Positions 8,501 through 16,942 are shown, counted from the first letter of the stretch. The stretch is 39,524 nt of DNA from Halanaerobiales bacterium (GCA_021736945.1 JAIPEX010000009.1:1-39524), one strand, 5' to 3'. Program-made: numbers and translations. The notes: generated by a model from the letters alone, not told the origin.

Positions 8501-9830
8501 CAATGTTGAATGATTCATGAGCGGCTTCTTCCAAAAAGGATCCAGTTCCAGCTGAACATGCCTCATTCATTGCATAATCAGTAGGAACCTGATTTACTAT
8601 GTAAGTATATTTTGCATCTTGTCCTCCGATTTCAAAGATTGTATCAACTTCTTCATCAAAAAAGACAGCCGCTTTTGCATGAGCCATAATTTCATTGTGT
8701 ATTGAATCGGTTAAAGCATGTAATCCCACGATCTGACGTCCTGATCCAGTAACACCAAGCCCTACTATATTTATATCATGTTCTCCTACTTCTTTTAATA
8801 GTTTTTTATAGCAATTACGGGCAGCTGCCACGGGGTCACCACTTGTTCTAAGATATACTGACTCTAATAATGCATTATCTTTTTCACGCATAAGGACTGC
8901 TTTAGTGGTAGTAGAACCTACATCTACTCCTAAAATACATCTATCTTTTGAACTGATTTCACCTCTTTGTATATCATGAAAAGTAACTTGATCTTTATAT
9001 TCTTTCAAAGAGGGTAAGAAATCAAATGAACTTCCTTCTTTATCATAAAGATTACTCTTATTTAAACTGACACCATGTTTTTCACTCCATAAGGAGGCCC
9101 CTAATGCTTCAAAGTATTCCGCCTCTTCAGGTACTATTACTTTTCCAACTCTTTTTTTAAGGAAATCAATCATAACATGATTTCGGCTAGTACCCCCAAC
9201 TACCATCACACTTTCAGGATGAAAATTAGATAGCAATTCTATTATTTTATCAGCCATCATACTGCATAAACCTGCTACAATTCTTCCTTTATCTTCTCCT
9301 TTATTTAAAGCATGTGTACAATCACTTTTACAAAAAACCGAACATCTCCCTGAAACATGGTAGGGATGGTCTATTTTGGCTATCTCTAGGGCTTTATCTA
9401 ATGATAAATCCATTCTTTTTATCTGTTGTAAGAAAAATTCTCCTGTACCTGAAGCACATTTATTACCACTATGTACATCTGCAATTTTACCTTCTTTATC
9501 CAGCTCATAAGCCATAAAAGTTTCGCCACCAGCACTGACTATAGCTTCCACTTCACCATATTTATCTTTTAATTGATGGTAAGCTAACTCCGTAGCTTCT
9601 GGTTCTGATAGAGCAGGTAAATTAACAAAGTCTTTGAATTTTCTACCAGTAACAGCAAAATTAACTTCCTCATTAATCTCAAATTCATTTAAAATGTTTT
9701 TTAAAGTACCTTTAGCATTACCCTCATGAGGGTTTGTAAGGTAGTTACTTATTTTAAGTTCTTTACTATTTCTTTCAGTTTTAACAACTTTAATATTAGA
9801 TGCACCCATACAAATTCCAATAGAAGACAT
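5541..9830 (-). CDS. Giant acyl-CoA dehydratase activase/HgdB-like fusion
   Basis: This 1429-residue fusion has two BcrA/BadF/HgdC-type ATPase lobes (about 1-265 and 300-565), a cysteine cluster (about 595-625), a DUF2229 region (about 660-880) and an HgdB/double-cubane-like C-terminal region (about 985-1405). Lobe 2 has the canonical GVDVGSTTTK phosphate loop. Lobe 1 reads GICMGASNIK, so its catalytic-type Asp is Cys. Both lobes keep the cluster cysteine (NKCASGTG and EACSAGTG). The C-terminal part has CKECLPLQ, GPCRFGQY and GPFGCMPHRV cysteines. Family members use ATP to drive low-potential electrons into a cluster protein; the substrate of these fusions is generally unknown. ATG 9830 has AAGGGA nine bases upstream. 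It is transcribed before the polyferredoxin. Confidence 0.9.
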   Translation of the reverse strand: MSSIGICMGASNIKVVKTERNSKELKISNYLTNPHEGNAKGTLKNILNEFEINEEVNFAVTGRKFKDFVNLPALSEPEATELAYHQLKDKYGEVEAIVSAGGETFMAYELDKEGKIADVHSGNKCASGTGEFFLQQIKRMDLSLDKALEIAKIDHPYHVSGRCSVFCKSDCTHALNKGEDKGRIVAGLCSMMADKIIELLSNFHPESVMVVGGTSRNHVMIDFLKKRVGKVIVPEEAEYFEALGASLWSEKHGVSLNKSNLYDKEGSSFDFLPSLKEYKDQVTFHDIQRGEISSKDRCILGVDVGSTTTKAVLMREKDNALLESVYLRTSGDPVAAARNCYKKLLKEVGEHDINIVGLGVTGSGRQIVGLHALTDSIHNEIMAHAKAAVFFDEEVDTIFEIGGQDAKYTYIVNQVPTDYAMNEACSAGTGSFLEEAAHESFNIEMTEIEDIALKGENPPNFNDQCSAFISSDIKSAIQEGIEIEDICAGLVYSICLNYTNRVKGNRPVGEKVFMQGGVCYNRAVPIAMAALTDKEIIVPPEPGLMGAYGEALMVKEHLKLGLTDEKEFDLNELATREIIYHKPFTCQGGKEDCDRQCEINVMEIENKKYPFGGACNKYVNLSHDVEYDVGKLDLINKRENMVFEEYFSKPDDENYKGKIGMNRSLAISSLLPLYSEFFAELGLEVVLPKEVQEEGIQQETAAFCHPVEISHGYMYDLLSNYSYDYIFLPHIKGLFVENGAEESMLCPMAQAEPYYLSSVWPKLKKDNVFSPVLSFKDGYESATSQFVKVGKELGFPKDRVKKAYKKAVQNQRDFESKLKEMGKEVLEYLEENPSEKAVVLFGRPYNAFVSEANMGIPHKFASRGELILSFDMLPIDDIDVFDKMYWSMGQKIMKGADFVSKHSSLFGAYITNFSCGPDSFLINYFRDQNGSKPSLTLELDSHTADAGLNTRIEAFLDVVDSYRKLQEENSLPKIEESNYRKAEIDYENDVEFIDSSGDRYSLYDDKVKVLIPSMGGLTSKAFATAFRYCGINAIACDPPGKEELKYGRANSTSKECLPLQLTLGSLLKYLDERENEDELLVYFMPEASGPCRFGQYNVLINNLIEEKEIEDVALLTLTADNSYAGMGRDFTLRGWQSVIVADVLEDIYSTIITLAENETHALKTFEKSKNRIFKILENDSWFKVKDVLKEEAKKLSMIELKENYEEAKKVALTGEIYVRSDEFSRRYLVEKLAEKDIITKVAPNNEWLYYVDYLLENGINKPEPGFIQKFKHSVKGFFQRRIDKTIKSIMSDSGLCEYKLTDIEEVVESAEGIISPELTGEAVLTIGGTVDEIIDDVDGVIIIGPFGCMPHRVAESILNSSLEEQKRKNIKNKESEEILDRFSSLPFLAIEVDGSVFTQVIEARLESFSLQVERVNEYKKQNREKIVRN

Positions 9831-9906
9831 ATAAATCAATCCCTTTTTTATAGTTATATATTTAATATAATGTTAAATTAATACAAATAATCTTACTCTT
9901 AATAGT

Positions 9907-9936
9907 AATTTACATTATTTACAGCCCTAATGTCAA
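9907..9936 (-). promoter_or_regulatory. Candidate promoter of the activase-polyferredoxin operon
   Basis: Minus-strand TTGACA (9936-9931) is a perfect -35 box. TAAATT (9912-9907) follows after 18 bases and matches four of six at -10. The element lies about 80 bases before the start codon. The overlapping direct repeat of TTTACA-like words could hold an operator, but I recognise none. Confidence 0.45.
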
Positions 9937-10049
9937 GTGCAAAAATGAATCAATAAAAGGTATATTCCAAACCATTCCCAGAAGACACACCTGCAATATT
10001 TACGATAACTAATCTTCAAGCTAATAAAATATATATTTATTTGTATATA

Positions 10050-10110
10050 ATAAAAACTTCCCACTCTAATACTCAAATAAAAACATTACTTGAATACAAA
10101 AATAGGAAGT
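10050..10110 (-). terminator. Long-loop terminator after the cyclase-family gene
   Basis: On the minus strand ACTTCC (10110-10105) pairs with GGAAGT (10062-10057), an inner ATTCAA/TTGAGT stem shortens the loop, and TTTTTATTAT follows. The remainder of 9840-10144 shows only AT-rich DNA and the promoter noted above. Confidence 0.5.
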
Positions 10111-10144
10111 AAACTTATTAGTTATTTAATTTTTAAAATAATAA

Positions 10145-10900
10145 CTACTCTTTTTCGAAAGCAACACAGCGTCCAATACTAGCTTCCATATCAACACCTT
10201 TCCAAGGGAAAAAGCCAATCATCAATCGTTTGTTACTAAGTTTATCAATCTCTCCACCTAAATTTTCAGCATGAATTATACCTTCGGGAAATAATTTTGT
10301 ATGCATAAACTGTCTACTATCTTTATGAGAAAATATTTCATCTAAAGAATCTCCTAAATGTTTTTCTGCTTCGTTAGCTAAATCGGGGCGTAATTTTCTA
10401 CATACTGTATTCATAGGATGATCTGCAGCGCCACAGTCGACTCCTATCCATTTTAACTTTTTTTTCATCGCCCAATCTGCAAACTCCATATTTGGACCAG
10501 GATGTTTCATAAAGTATCTTTCTTCATCAGCCTCTGGTTGATCCCAACTGTATTTATGATATCCTGTATTTATAATTAAGATATCTCCTTCTTTAACCTC
10601 GACTCTATCTTCAATCATTTTAGAATCATAAATATCATAATCAACCATTTCATCACTTAAATCCACTACAACGCCGTCACCAAATAATTCTTTCATAGGT
10701 ATACTAGCAATATCTCTTCCAGCTGTCCAAAAATGGCGCTCACTATCTAAATGTGTTCCAATATGATTAGGGGTTGTAACAATCTGTCCGTTTACCCTTT
10801 CAGTAGACAATCTTTTAAAATATTTTAATTCAAATGGTTTAAAAGTTGGCCAAGGAGGAGTAGACACCCCAATAGGCTGTGTTAAATCATATAATTTCAA
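10145..10900 (-). CDS. Cyclase-family metal-dependent hydrolase (kynurenine formamidase-like)
   Basis: The 251-residue protein carries the cyclase-family (PF04199) metal signature HIGTHLDSERHF near residue 47. A second conserved stretch, DILIINTGYHKY, follows, and then GVDCGAADHPMN. Family members hydrolyse amide bonds, as in N-formylkynurenine, or other small cyclic substrates, using two metals held by the HxxxHxD-like motif. No tryptophan catabolism gene is nearby, so the substrate is open. The start is TTG 10900, five bases after AGAAGGTG. It is cytoplasmic and probably shares no transcript with the activase because a hairpin lies between them. Confidence 0.85.
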   Translation of the reverse strand: MKLYDLTQPIGVSTPPWPTFKPFELKYFKRLSTERVNGQIVTTPNHIGTHLDSERHFWTAGRDIASIPMKELFGDGVVVDLSDEMVDYDIYDSKMIEDRVEVKEGDILIINTGYHKYSWDQPEADEERYFMKHPGPNMEFADWAMKKKLKWIGVDCGAADHPMNTVCRKLRPDLANEAEKHLGDSLDEIFSHKDSRQFMHTKLFPEGIIHAENLGGEIDKLSNKRLMIGFFPWKGVDMEASIGRCVAFEKE

Positions 10901-10945
10901 ATCTTCACCTTCTCTATTATATTTTTATTATTAAAATCATAATAT

Positions 10946-11479
10946 TTATCTGACATTTCTTATGTCAGTACTTCCAAATACAGTACTAACTTCAATATTC
11001 ACAATATTATTATCCTTTTCAGATATATTACTATATTTATAGTCTCCAAATGTAATAATATTTCCATCAGGTAAGGAAGCTCTACCGAATGCAGAAGAAA
11101 CATCCATTCTAACTGATTTATTTGAATCTAATAAAATCTCACTTGCTCCAAATATTGTATTGATTTTTATATCTTTTCTTACTGTATCAGACTTAATATC
11201 TGATAAATCGATCACACCGCTTCCAAATAAAATGCTGTACTCATCATTAATTTGGTCTGTAACTCTTATATTTGTGCTGCTAAATATTGCGGTATTCCCG
11301 TCAGGTATTATTATTCCACCTCCAAATAGAATGGCTGCTCCAACATATATTATTAAAAGTCCTATAATCAATCTTCCAAATGGTATATCAATATTGAAAG
11401 ATCTTAAAAGTGCAGCCAAACCTACCAAAACTAAGATCACTCCTAAAAACGTTCCACCAAACAAATTATTTACTCTCAT
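10946..11479 (-). CDS. LiaF-like membrane protein (cell-envelope stress type)
   Basis: The 177-residue protein has two or three N-terminal membrane segments (about 8-60; LGVILVLVGLAALL and LIIGLLIIYVGAAILF). A beta-rich C-terminal domain follows with repeating short strands of the type IFGSGVIDLS, IFGASEILLD and VFGSTDIRNV. This is the architecture of LiaF/DUF2154 'cell wall-active antibiotic response' proteins, which in bacilli restrain an envelope-stress two-component system. No LiaRS partner is in the window. ATG 11479 is chosen over ATG 11485 because AGGAGGT abuts the latter and lies six bases before the former. It sits 45 bases ahead of the cyclase gene, so the two may be co-transcribed. 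Confidence 0.75.
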   Translation of the reverse strand: MRVNNLFGGTFLGVILVLVGLAALLRSFNIDIPFGRLIIGLLIIYVGAAILFGGGIIIPDGNTAIFSSTNIRVTDQINDEYSILFGSGVIDLSDIKSDTVRKDIKINTIFGASEILLDSNKSVRMDVSSAFGRASLPDGNIITFGDYKYSNISEKDNNIVNIEVSTVFGSTDIRNVR

Positions 11480-11540
11480 TAACATACCTCCTCTTAATAA
11501 TATTCGCCTTTTATTTAAAACTTCCTTTTTTATCTAAAAT

Positions 11541-11580
11541 AATAAAACAAGTCCAGCCTTTGTTATTCAAGGACTGGACC
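11541..11580 (-). terminator. Terminator of the DUF1232/beta-barrel operon
   Basis: GTCCAGCCTTTG (11551-11562) and CAAGGACTGGAC (11568-11579) form a stem with a short loop. On the minus strand TTGTTTTATT follows. It lies 30 bases after the stop of the beta-barrel gene. Confidence 0.7.
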
Positions 11581-11610
11581 TTAAAAAATTTTTCATATTT
11601 AATGGAATTT

Positions 11611-12786
11611 TTATTTTTTTCTATCTAACTTTACATTAATCATTCCGGTACTTTTATTATTTAGCCAGCTATATAAGTTATTTATCTTCCATTCTTCATT
11701 TAAAAAGATATCAGATATTTCAAAACCAGCTCTAAATACATATTCTCCACCATCATAATGACTCAATGTTAAATGTAATAAATAACTATCAAAAGGATAA
11801 TATAAATCTAAATGTTGAGAAAAATCGTAATTCCAGCCATCAACATTATGCCTTGAAGTATTTTTAAACGTAATCACACTATTTTTATATTTATATTCGT
11901 TTTGCAACTCAACAGTCTGATAATCTTTTTGGTCATTAAATTCATAAAAGTTAATAAATAATCCTAAAGTATTTTTAGAATTCAAAATATAATTTAGCTT
12001 ACTATTATAATGTATCTCACTATTTTTTCCTCCTGAAAAATTCAGATTGCTATCCAAACTCATTTTGGGAGGTAAAATAGGTCTTTTAATACTTAAATTA
12101 GTTCGCGCCAAAAAATTTATTTCATTTTTTAAGAACCTTATACCTCCAGACCCTTCAATTTTTAATCCATCTTTAATAGGTCTTTCTTGTCCTAATAATA
12201 TATTGGAGTATAAATCACTTTGATTATCCTCGTTATAAGTGAATTCCATTTTTATAAAATTAGTAGGAAGGATATTTTTTCTTGCTTTTCTCCATTTGGA
12301 TTTATATTCTGTTTTTAATTCATTATCTTCTACTTGTTCAAATGCCTTTTTTCTCAATTTCACAGCTTCGAACCATTTGTTTTGCCATTCAGCATGTTGG
12401 GCTAAAATTGTCGTACGAACAGGTGAAATTTCTTTTTTTTGAGCCCTTTCAATTATTTCAGATGCCTTTTTATAATTCCCCATCCATCCGTAAATTCGGG
12501 CTTTTTGATTATAAAAATCCAATCTATCCGGATGTTTTTTTATTAGATCTGTTAATATATCCAAGGCTAATTCATATTCTTCATTCCAACTTAAAAGTAA
12601 GGCTTTATAATATAATAGATCTGGATTGCTTTCTATATCTGTATTATTTAGTAGTTTAAGGGCTTTATCTCTTTTTCCTTTACTAATTAATTCTTGGATG
12701 TATGAAGCTTCTAAATCTTTTCCCATAATAGGTATTGTGAATAATAAAATCAAAATAAATATAAATAAAATAATTTTATATTTCAT
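11611..12786 (-). CDS. TPR protein with YaiO-like outer-membrane beta-barrel
   Basis: The 391-residue product starts with a signal peptide (MKYKIILFIFILILLFTIP, with likely cleavage after PIMG). Residues about 25-170 form TPR-like helical pairs (YYKALLLSWNEEYELALDIL, then KARIYGWMGNYKKASEII). From about 180 to the end the protein alternates short amphipathic strands (NFIKMEFTYNEDNQSD, LNYILNSKNTLGLFINFYEF), as in YaiO-family beta-barrels. This supports a diderm envelope. YaiO relatives often go with exopolysaccharide or lipid export, but none of those genes is here. ATG 12786 has GGGGTG eight bases upstream. It lies 23 bases behind the DUF1232 gene. Confidence 0.75.
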   Translation of the reverse strand: MKYKIILFIFILILLFTIPIMGKDLEASYIQELISKGKRDKALKLLNNTDIESNPDLLYYKALLLSWNEEYELALDILTDLIKKHPDRLDFYNQKARIYGWMGNYKKASEIIERAQKKEISPVRTTILAQHAEWQNKWFEAVKLRKKAFEQVEDNELKTEYKSKWRKARKNILPTNFIKMEFTYNEDNQSDLYSNILLGQERPIKDGLKIEGSGGIRFLKNEINFLARTNLSIKRPILPPKMSLDSNLNFSGGKNSEIHYNSKLNYILNSKNTLGLFINFYEFNDQKDYQTVELQNEYKYKNSVITFKNTSRHNVDGWNYDFSQHLDLYYPFDSYLLHLTLSHYDGGEYVFRAGFEISDIFLNEEWKINNLYSWLNNKSTGMINVKLDRKK

Positions 12787-12809
12787 ATTCATAACACCCC
12801 AGATAACTT

Positions 12810-13115
12810 TTAATCGTCTAAATCATAATCGTTATTTTTCATATCGATTACATTATCTTTATGCTTTTTCTTTCCATCTTTATTAGAATCATATGGGTCA
12901 TATTCATCAATAGTCTTTTTAATATAATACAGACCGATTAATAGTACAAAAATGTTATCCAATAATCCCGCTAAAGCAAAAAAGTAGTAAGGAATTAAAG
13001 TAATTGGAGAAATAAAATATATAAAAGGAACTATAAAAAGTGCTTTTTTTGTCCATTTTACATTTTCATCTTTGAAAAATTTGAATAATTTAAAGAAAAA
13101 ATATGATGTATTCAT
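12810..13115 (-). CDS. DUF1232 (YkvA-like) small membrane protein
   Basis: This 101-residue protein contains the DUF1232 core, with a helix KKALFIVPFIYFISPITLIP followed by LAGLLDNIFVLLIGLYYIKK. The usual family pattern is SPxDLIPD..GxxDD; here the acidic positions are partly replaced by neutral ones. A charged tail rich in Lys, Asp and Asn (about 70-101) follows. Function of the family is not known. ATG 13115 has GTGAGG nine bases upstream, better than the in-line GTG 13130. It is the first gene of a two-gene unit with the beta-barrel protein. The roughly 300 bases upstream (13116-13413) show no gene and no clear terminator. Confidence 0.6.
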   Translation of the reverse strand: MNTSYFFFKLFKFFKDENVKWTKKALFIVPFIYFISPITLIPYYFFALAGLLDNIFVLLIGLYYIKKTIDEYDPYDSNKDGKKKHKDNVIDMKNNDYDLDD

Positions 13116-13413
13116 CTTAAATCGCCTCACTTTATTTAATAAATAATATTCATAACTGTTTATATCTAAAACGCTTTTACGAGGATAGTTAATTAAATTT
13201 TATTAGCAATTTTTGTATTCAATTTATCATTTTCAAATACCCCAGTAAAACTGTACTCCAGAATTATTTTTTATTTTTAATCATTTTTATCAAACTCTTT
13301 ATACTTATTTACTTCACAAGTAATAAAGTTCGTATAAAGATTATTATTGATATTATATACCAAACTATTGTTAAAGCAAAGAAAATATTATTACACCTAA
13401 AAGTAATTAGTTA

Positions 13414-14379
13414 TCAGTCTTCCAAATCAGGTATCATTTCGGGAATGAAATCAAAAAAGTCCAAAACTAGCTCTGGTCGGTCTGTGATATAACCATTAGC
13501 TTGGAGGTGAGAGAATATATTTAACTGCCACCCTTTATTAATGACATAAGGAAATACAAACAAATTTCTATCATGGGCAAGTGCAATATGCCAAGGCCAA
13601 CTTATAAAACCTTTAACACCAAATCCATGCACATAATTCTCTGATAAATCTAACCAACCCTCCCATTTTCTTTTTGTCATCATATTGTTATTCAGTAATA
13701 GAACTCTAAAAATTTCAGGAGCAAGCTTTTTAAATTGTTTTAGAGTCTCTAAATTCAAGGAAAAAATAATTACTTTACTGTTGTAATTTCTACTATTTTC
13801 ATTATACCAGCCTTGTTCTTTTAATAAATTAATCACATCTGAGGTTATATTCTGATACTTTTCTGATTCTTTTAAATCTAGAATTACTCCTGTATTATTT
13901 TTCCCACTCTCTGCTATTTTAAGTAATTCTTCTAAAGTAAGTATTTTAAGGCCTTTGTAATTTTTATCAGCTTTTCGGGGATGTTTTTTATTAAACCATG
14001 AACCAAAATCCAAATTTAAAAGTTCTTCATAAGTAAATGTACTGATATGATCTTTTACTCTTTTAGGATATATGTGCTCAATATTTGAAGTTCTCTTTAA
14101 ATTGTTATCATGTAATAAAACTAATTTCCCATCACTAGTTTTGTGGATATCTGCTTCCAAATAATCCACTCCCATATTAACCGCTTTTTTGAAAGCTGGT
14201 TTTGTGTGTTCTGGAGCTATATCAGAAGCACCACGATGGGCTATTATTGTTGGGTGTGGAATATTTAAATTATTTAATATTTCTTCTCCCCTTTGAGATG
14301 GTCTAATAAAATAATATCCGCCATAAACTAAGAAAAAAACTGCTAATAATAATATTATTATGGGAATAATTATTTTCAT
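13414..14379 (-). CDS. Membrane-anchored glycerophosphodiester phosphodiesterase
   Basis: After an N-terminal membrane anchor (about 5-25), the 321-residue protein has the GDPD motifs IIAHRGASDIAPEHTKPAF, LEADIHKTSDGKLVLLHD and, near the C-terminus, YITDRPELV. These provide the His-Arg, Glu-x-Asp and His residues that bind Ca2+ or Mg2+ and attack the phosphodiester. The usual PENT is PEHT here. The enzyme hydrolyses deacylated phospholipid headgroup diesters to glycerol-3-phosphate plus alcohol, probably at the outer face of the inner membrane. ATG 14379 has GAGGGG eight bases upstream; the GTG at 14388 is less well spaced. Confidence 0.9.
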   Translation of the reverse strand: MKIIIPIIILLLAVFFLVYGGYYFIRPSQRGEEILNNLNIPHPTIIAHRGASDIAPEHTKPAFKKAVNMGVDYLEADIHKTSDGKLVLLHDNNLKRTSNIEHIYPKRVKDHISTFTYEELLNLDFGSWFNKKHPRKADKNYKGLKILTLEELLKIAESGKNNTGVILDLKESEKYQNITSDVINLLKEQGWYNENSRNYNSKVIIFSLNLETLKQFKKLAPEIFRVLLLNNNMMTKRKWEGWLDLSENYVHGFGVKGFISWPWHIALAHDRNLFVFPYVINKGWQLNIFSHLQANGYITDRPELVLDFFDFIPEMIPDLED

Positions 14380-14469
14380 AGTTGACACCCCTCAAACTTA
14401 TCAGGTTTATAAATATATTTATAAATTAATAATATTTGGGGAAACTTTTTCAGAATAAAAGTGTTAATA

Positions 14470-14922
14470 TTATTTTACCACTAAAACAGAAGTATTGGCA
14501 TGTCTTACAACTTTATCACTTATACTACCCAAGAAAAATCTTTTTACCGCTCCTAAACCCTTATCAGCTAAGACTATTAAATCAAAATTGTTTTCTTCTG
14601 CATAATTACAAATTTTTTCTGCGGGATCATTATCATATTCAATTACATTTTTGATTTTAATATTACTATCATTAAATAATGAAGCAGCCTCATTTAATAT
14701 TTTTTGCCCTTTAAGTTCTAATTCTTTTTCATTTTTTTTAATCAGTTTTTCTAGTGAATCCTCATTTCTATAAGCTTGAAGTTCACTCAATTCTATAGTA
14801 GAAGTATCAAGTACGGTTATTATGGTAACTTCTAAATCTAATGATTTATTAAATTCCACAGTCTTCTCTACTGCCTTTTTTGAGCTTTCAGAACCATCAA
14901 CTGCTAACAATAATTTATCCAT
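14470..14922 (-). CDS. Universal stress protein UspA family (copy 1)
   Basis: The 150-residue single Usp domain starts with LLLAVDGSESSKKAVEKT, the nucleotide-loop strand. It ends with VLADKGLGAVKRFFLGSISD followed by KVVRHANTSVLVVK, the ATP-binding and dimer strand region. The glycine pattern suggests an ATP-binding type, although one glycine of the usual G-2x-G-9x-G(S/T) motif is not obvious. It closely resembles the second Usp at 33306-33767. The ribosome-binding site is AGGAAAG before ATG 14922. No terminator is evident. Confidence 0.92.
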   Translation of the reverse strand: MDKLLLAVDGSESSKKAVEKTVEFNKSLDLEVTIITVLDTSTIELSELQAYRNEDSLEKLIKKNEKELELKGQKILNEAASLFNDSNIKIKNVIEYDNDPAEKICNYAEENNFDLIVLADKGLGAVKRFFLGSISDKVVRHANTSVLVVK

Positions 14923-14993
14923 TTCTTTCCTCCTATGTTAATAACTTTTTTCTGTATTATACTTTACTTATTCTTAATTATTTCATTTGTTCT

Positions 14994-15587
14994 TTAATCT
15001 TTATTATTAATTCCTATTTCTGTTTTTCCAAATAAATAATATACAGCTTCTTTGAATTGTTCATACATATTGAGATCTTCAAGTTCTTTTAAACTAATTA
15101 CTAAATTTTCATAGTACCATTTTTGTTTATCATAACCTCTATTAAACCTCTCCCAAAGATCATCTCCTATTTTATCATGATCTCTTATCATACTTCTAAT
15201 ATTACTCAATTTATCAGCACATGCAATATATTTTATGTCCAAATCAACATTTTTTAAGTGTTTTACAGTATATTCTTTTCGTTGTTCCCAGGAAGTGTTT
15301 TCTCGGTTTTCCAATTCTTCTGAAGCACCTATGACAAGATTAGTAATCTTCTCTCCAAACTCATCCATTAAATCATCAACTGTAATGTAAGTATCTTCTA
15401 AAGTATCATGTAGAAGTCCGGCAGCAATTATTGCATCAGACATCTCATTTTTCTGTAAAGTTAAGGCAACTTCTATAGGATGTATGATGTAGGGAAGGTT
15501 ATCTCCACCTTTACGTGTACCACCGTGATGAGCTTTTACAGCAATCTCTATCGCATCAGCTATAAGTTTATTTTTCTTTAACTCCAT
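14994..15587 (-). CDS. Small HD-domain alarmone hydrolase (SpoT/Mesh1-like)
   Basis: The 197-residue HD protein has the RelA/SpoT-type hydrolase motifs AHHGGTRKGGDNLPYIIHP, then GLLHDTLEDT with the His-Asp metal pair. The segment ACADKLSNIRSM holds the later conserved Asp and Asn. There is no synthetase, TGS or ACT domain, so it matches the small alarmone hydrolase group. It probably removes the 3'-pyrophosphate of (p)ppGpp or acts on a related nucleotide. The length is right for that group. A separate GTP pyrophosphokinase is not in the window. It lies 70 bases before the UspA gene, in the same direction. Confidence 0.85.
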   Translation of the reverse strand: MELKKNKLIADAIEIAVKAHHGGTRKGGDNLPYIIHPIEVALTLQKNEMSDAIIAAGLLHDTLEDTYITVDDLMDEFGEKITNLVIGASEELENRENTSWEQRKEYTVKHLKNVDLDIKYIACADKLSNIRSMIRDHDKIGDDLWERFNRGYDKQKWYYENLVISLKELEDLNMYEQFKEAVYYLFGKTEIGINNKD

Positions 15588-15681
15588 AAATTTACCACTA
15601 CCTTTTTATAAATATTTACTCATCATAATTTTCTGAAATCTATTTTTGAAATATTCACAAATACACTACAAAAGAAGTGAA

Positions 15682-15712
15682 ATAGCCCCTTCATCAAATG
15701 ATAAGGGGCTAT
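15682..15712 (-). terminator. Terminator of the CofE-like gene
   Basis: ATAGCCCCTT (15682-15691) and AAGGGGCTAT (15703-15712) form a perfect 10-bp stem with an 11-base loop. The minus-strand tail (TTCACTTCTTTT) is only moderately T-rich. Confidence 0.6.
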
Positions 15713-15757
15713 AATAAGATCTAATTTTAAAGTTATTTAAAATTATTATATTTGCTT

Positions 15758-16942
15758 TTATTCATTAGAAAGATTATCAAAATAACCCTGGATTAAAATA
15801 ATGGGAGTGCCCTTATCTCCACTTCCACTTACTAAATCACAAAGACTTCCTAATAAATCAGTAATTTGTCGGGGAGTAGTTCCCTGGGCTCTACCTTTAC
15901 CAACTAAATCACTATCTTTATTTTTAATTTCATTTTTCATGGCACTCAATAACTCTTCACCCTCTAAATCCTTTAACTCGTTATCAGCCAAATACTTCAG
16001 CTTTACTTCATTAGGGGTCCCATTTAATCCTGAAGTATATGCTGGTGAAACAACCGGGTCTGCCAACTCCCATATTTTACCAACTGGATCTTTAAAGGCT
16101 CCATCACCATAAATCATAACTTCTATATTTTTCCCAGTTATCTCTTTTAATTTCTTCTGCACATCATTTACAAACCTCTCTCCATCGCGAGGAAAAAGTT
16201 TGAGTTCAGTTTCGGAAGCTTTATTCGAACCTAATAATCCGTATTCGGGGTTATAACCTCTGCCTTTATCTTCAACACACAAATCATCCAACCCTAATAC
16301 CTTTTTTGCACCTTTACTTTTTAAAGTGTTTTTTGTTTTCTTTCGTGTATGGATATCCGCTACTAAAACTTGATCAGTATATTCTAAAATGGTTTGAGGA
16401 TTATTTGATAAAATAATTTCTAATTGATTATCCTCTACTAAATCTTGATAATATTTCACATAATTTATACCAGTAAATGGGTGTTTATACTCCCCAAATA
16501 ATTCTAAATACTTCTTCTCACTTAACGTGTCTTTATAAGGGTCTATATTTTGTTCTTTCATATCTTTTAAGTCCATCAATGAATTTCCAACTTCATCTCT
16601 TGGGTAACTTAATTGTAAAAATAATTTACGATTGCTTTTAGCTATTCCTTTTAAAATCATTGAAAATCTATTTCTACTTAAAATAGGAAATACTATTCCC
16701 AATGCTTCTCCCTCAGAATAGTTATTTTCAATTTCCTGAGCTATATCATCTATACTTATATAATTGCCCTGAGCTCTTGCTACAATTGATTCTGTAATTC
16801 CAACCACATCTCGATCTTTAAATTGATAACCTGCTTCTTCTTTAGATGATAATAAGGAAGAGACGACAATATCAACCAAATTATCTCCTTCTTTAATTAT
16901 AGGCGCTCTAATTCCTCTGACTTCTGTTCCAATAGTTCTCAT
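15758..16942 (-). CDS. CofE-like coenzyme F420-0:L-glutamate ligase family protein
   Basis: The 394-residue protein matches the CofE fold in its N-terminal part: RGIRAPIIKEGDNLVDIVVS, then DRDVVGITESIVARAQGNYI. The later elements GDGAFKDPVGKIWELADPVV and TSGLNGTPNE also fit the family as it appears in anaerobic Firmicutes. Archaeal and actinobacterial CofE is about 250 residues, so this long form has an internal insertion (about 95-215). Classical CofE adds gamma-linked glutamate to F420-0 using GTP. No other F420 biosynthesis gene (cofC, cofD, fbiC) is present here, so it may act on another acceptor. It is transcribed alone; ATG 16942 follows GAGTGGAT. Confidence 0.75.
   Translation of the reverse strand: MRTIGTEVRGIRAPIIKEGDNLVDIVVSSLLSSKEEAGYQFKDRDVVGITESIVARAQGNYISIDDIAQEIENNYSEGEALGIVFPILSRNRFSMILKGIAKSNRKLFLQLSYPRDEVGNSLMDLKDMKEQNIDPYKDTLSEKKYLELFGEYKHPFTGINYVKYYQDLVEDNQLEIILSNNPQTILEYTDQVLVADIHTRKKTKNTLKSKGAKKVLGLDDLCVEDKGRGYNPEYGLLGSNKASETELKLFPRDGERFVNDVQKKLKEITGKNIEVMIYGDGAFKDPVGKIWELADPVVSPAYTSGLNGTPNEVKLKYLADNELKDLEGEELLSAMKNEIKNKDSDLVGKGRAQGTTPRQITDLLGSLCDLVSGSGDKGTPIILIQGYFDNLSNE

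Noticed and set aside
13316-13402. A hydrophobic minus-strand frame after the GDPD gene that looks like one membrane helix
   Set aside because: It has no ATG, GTG or TTG start near its beginning and no ribosome-binding site, so it is probably chance in AT-rich spacer.
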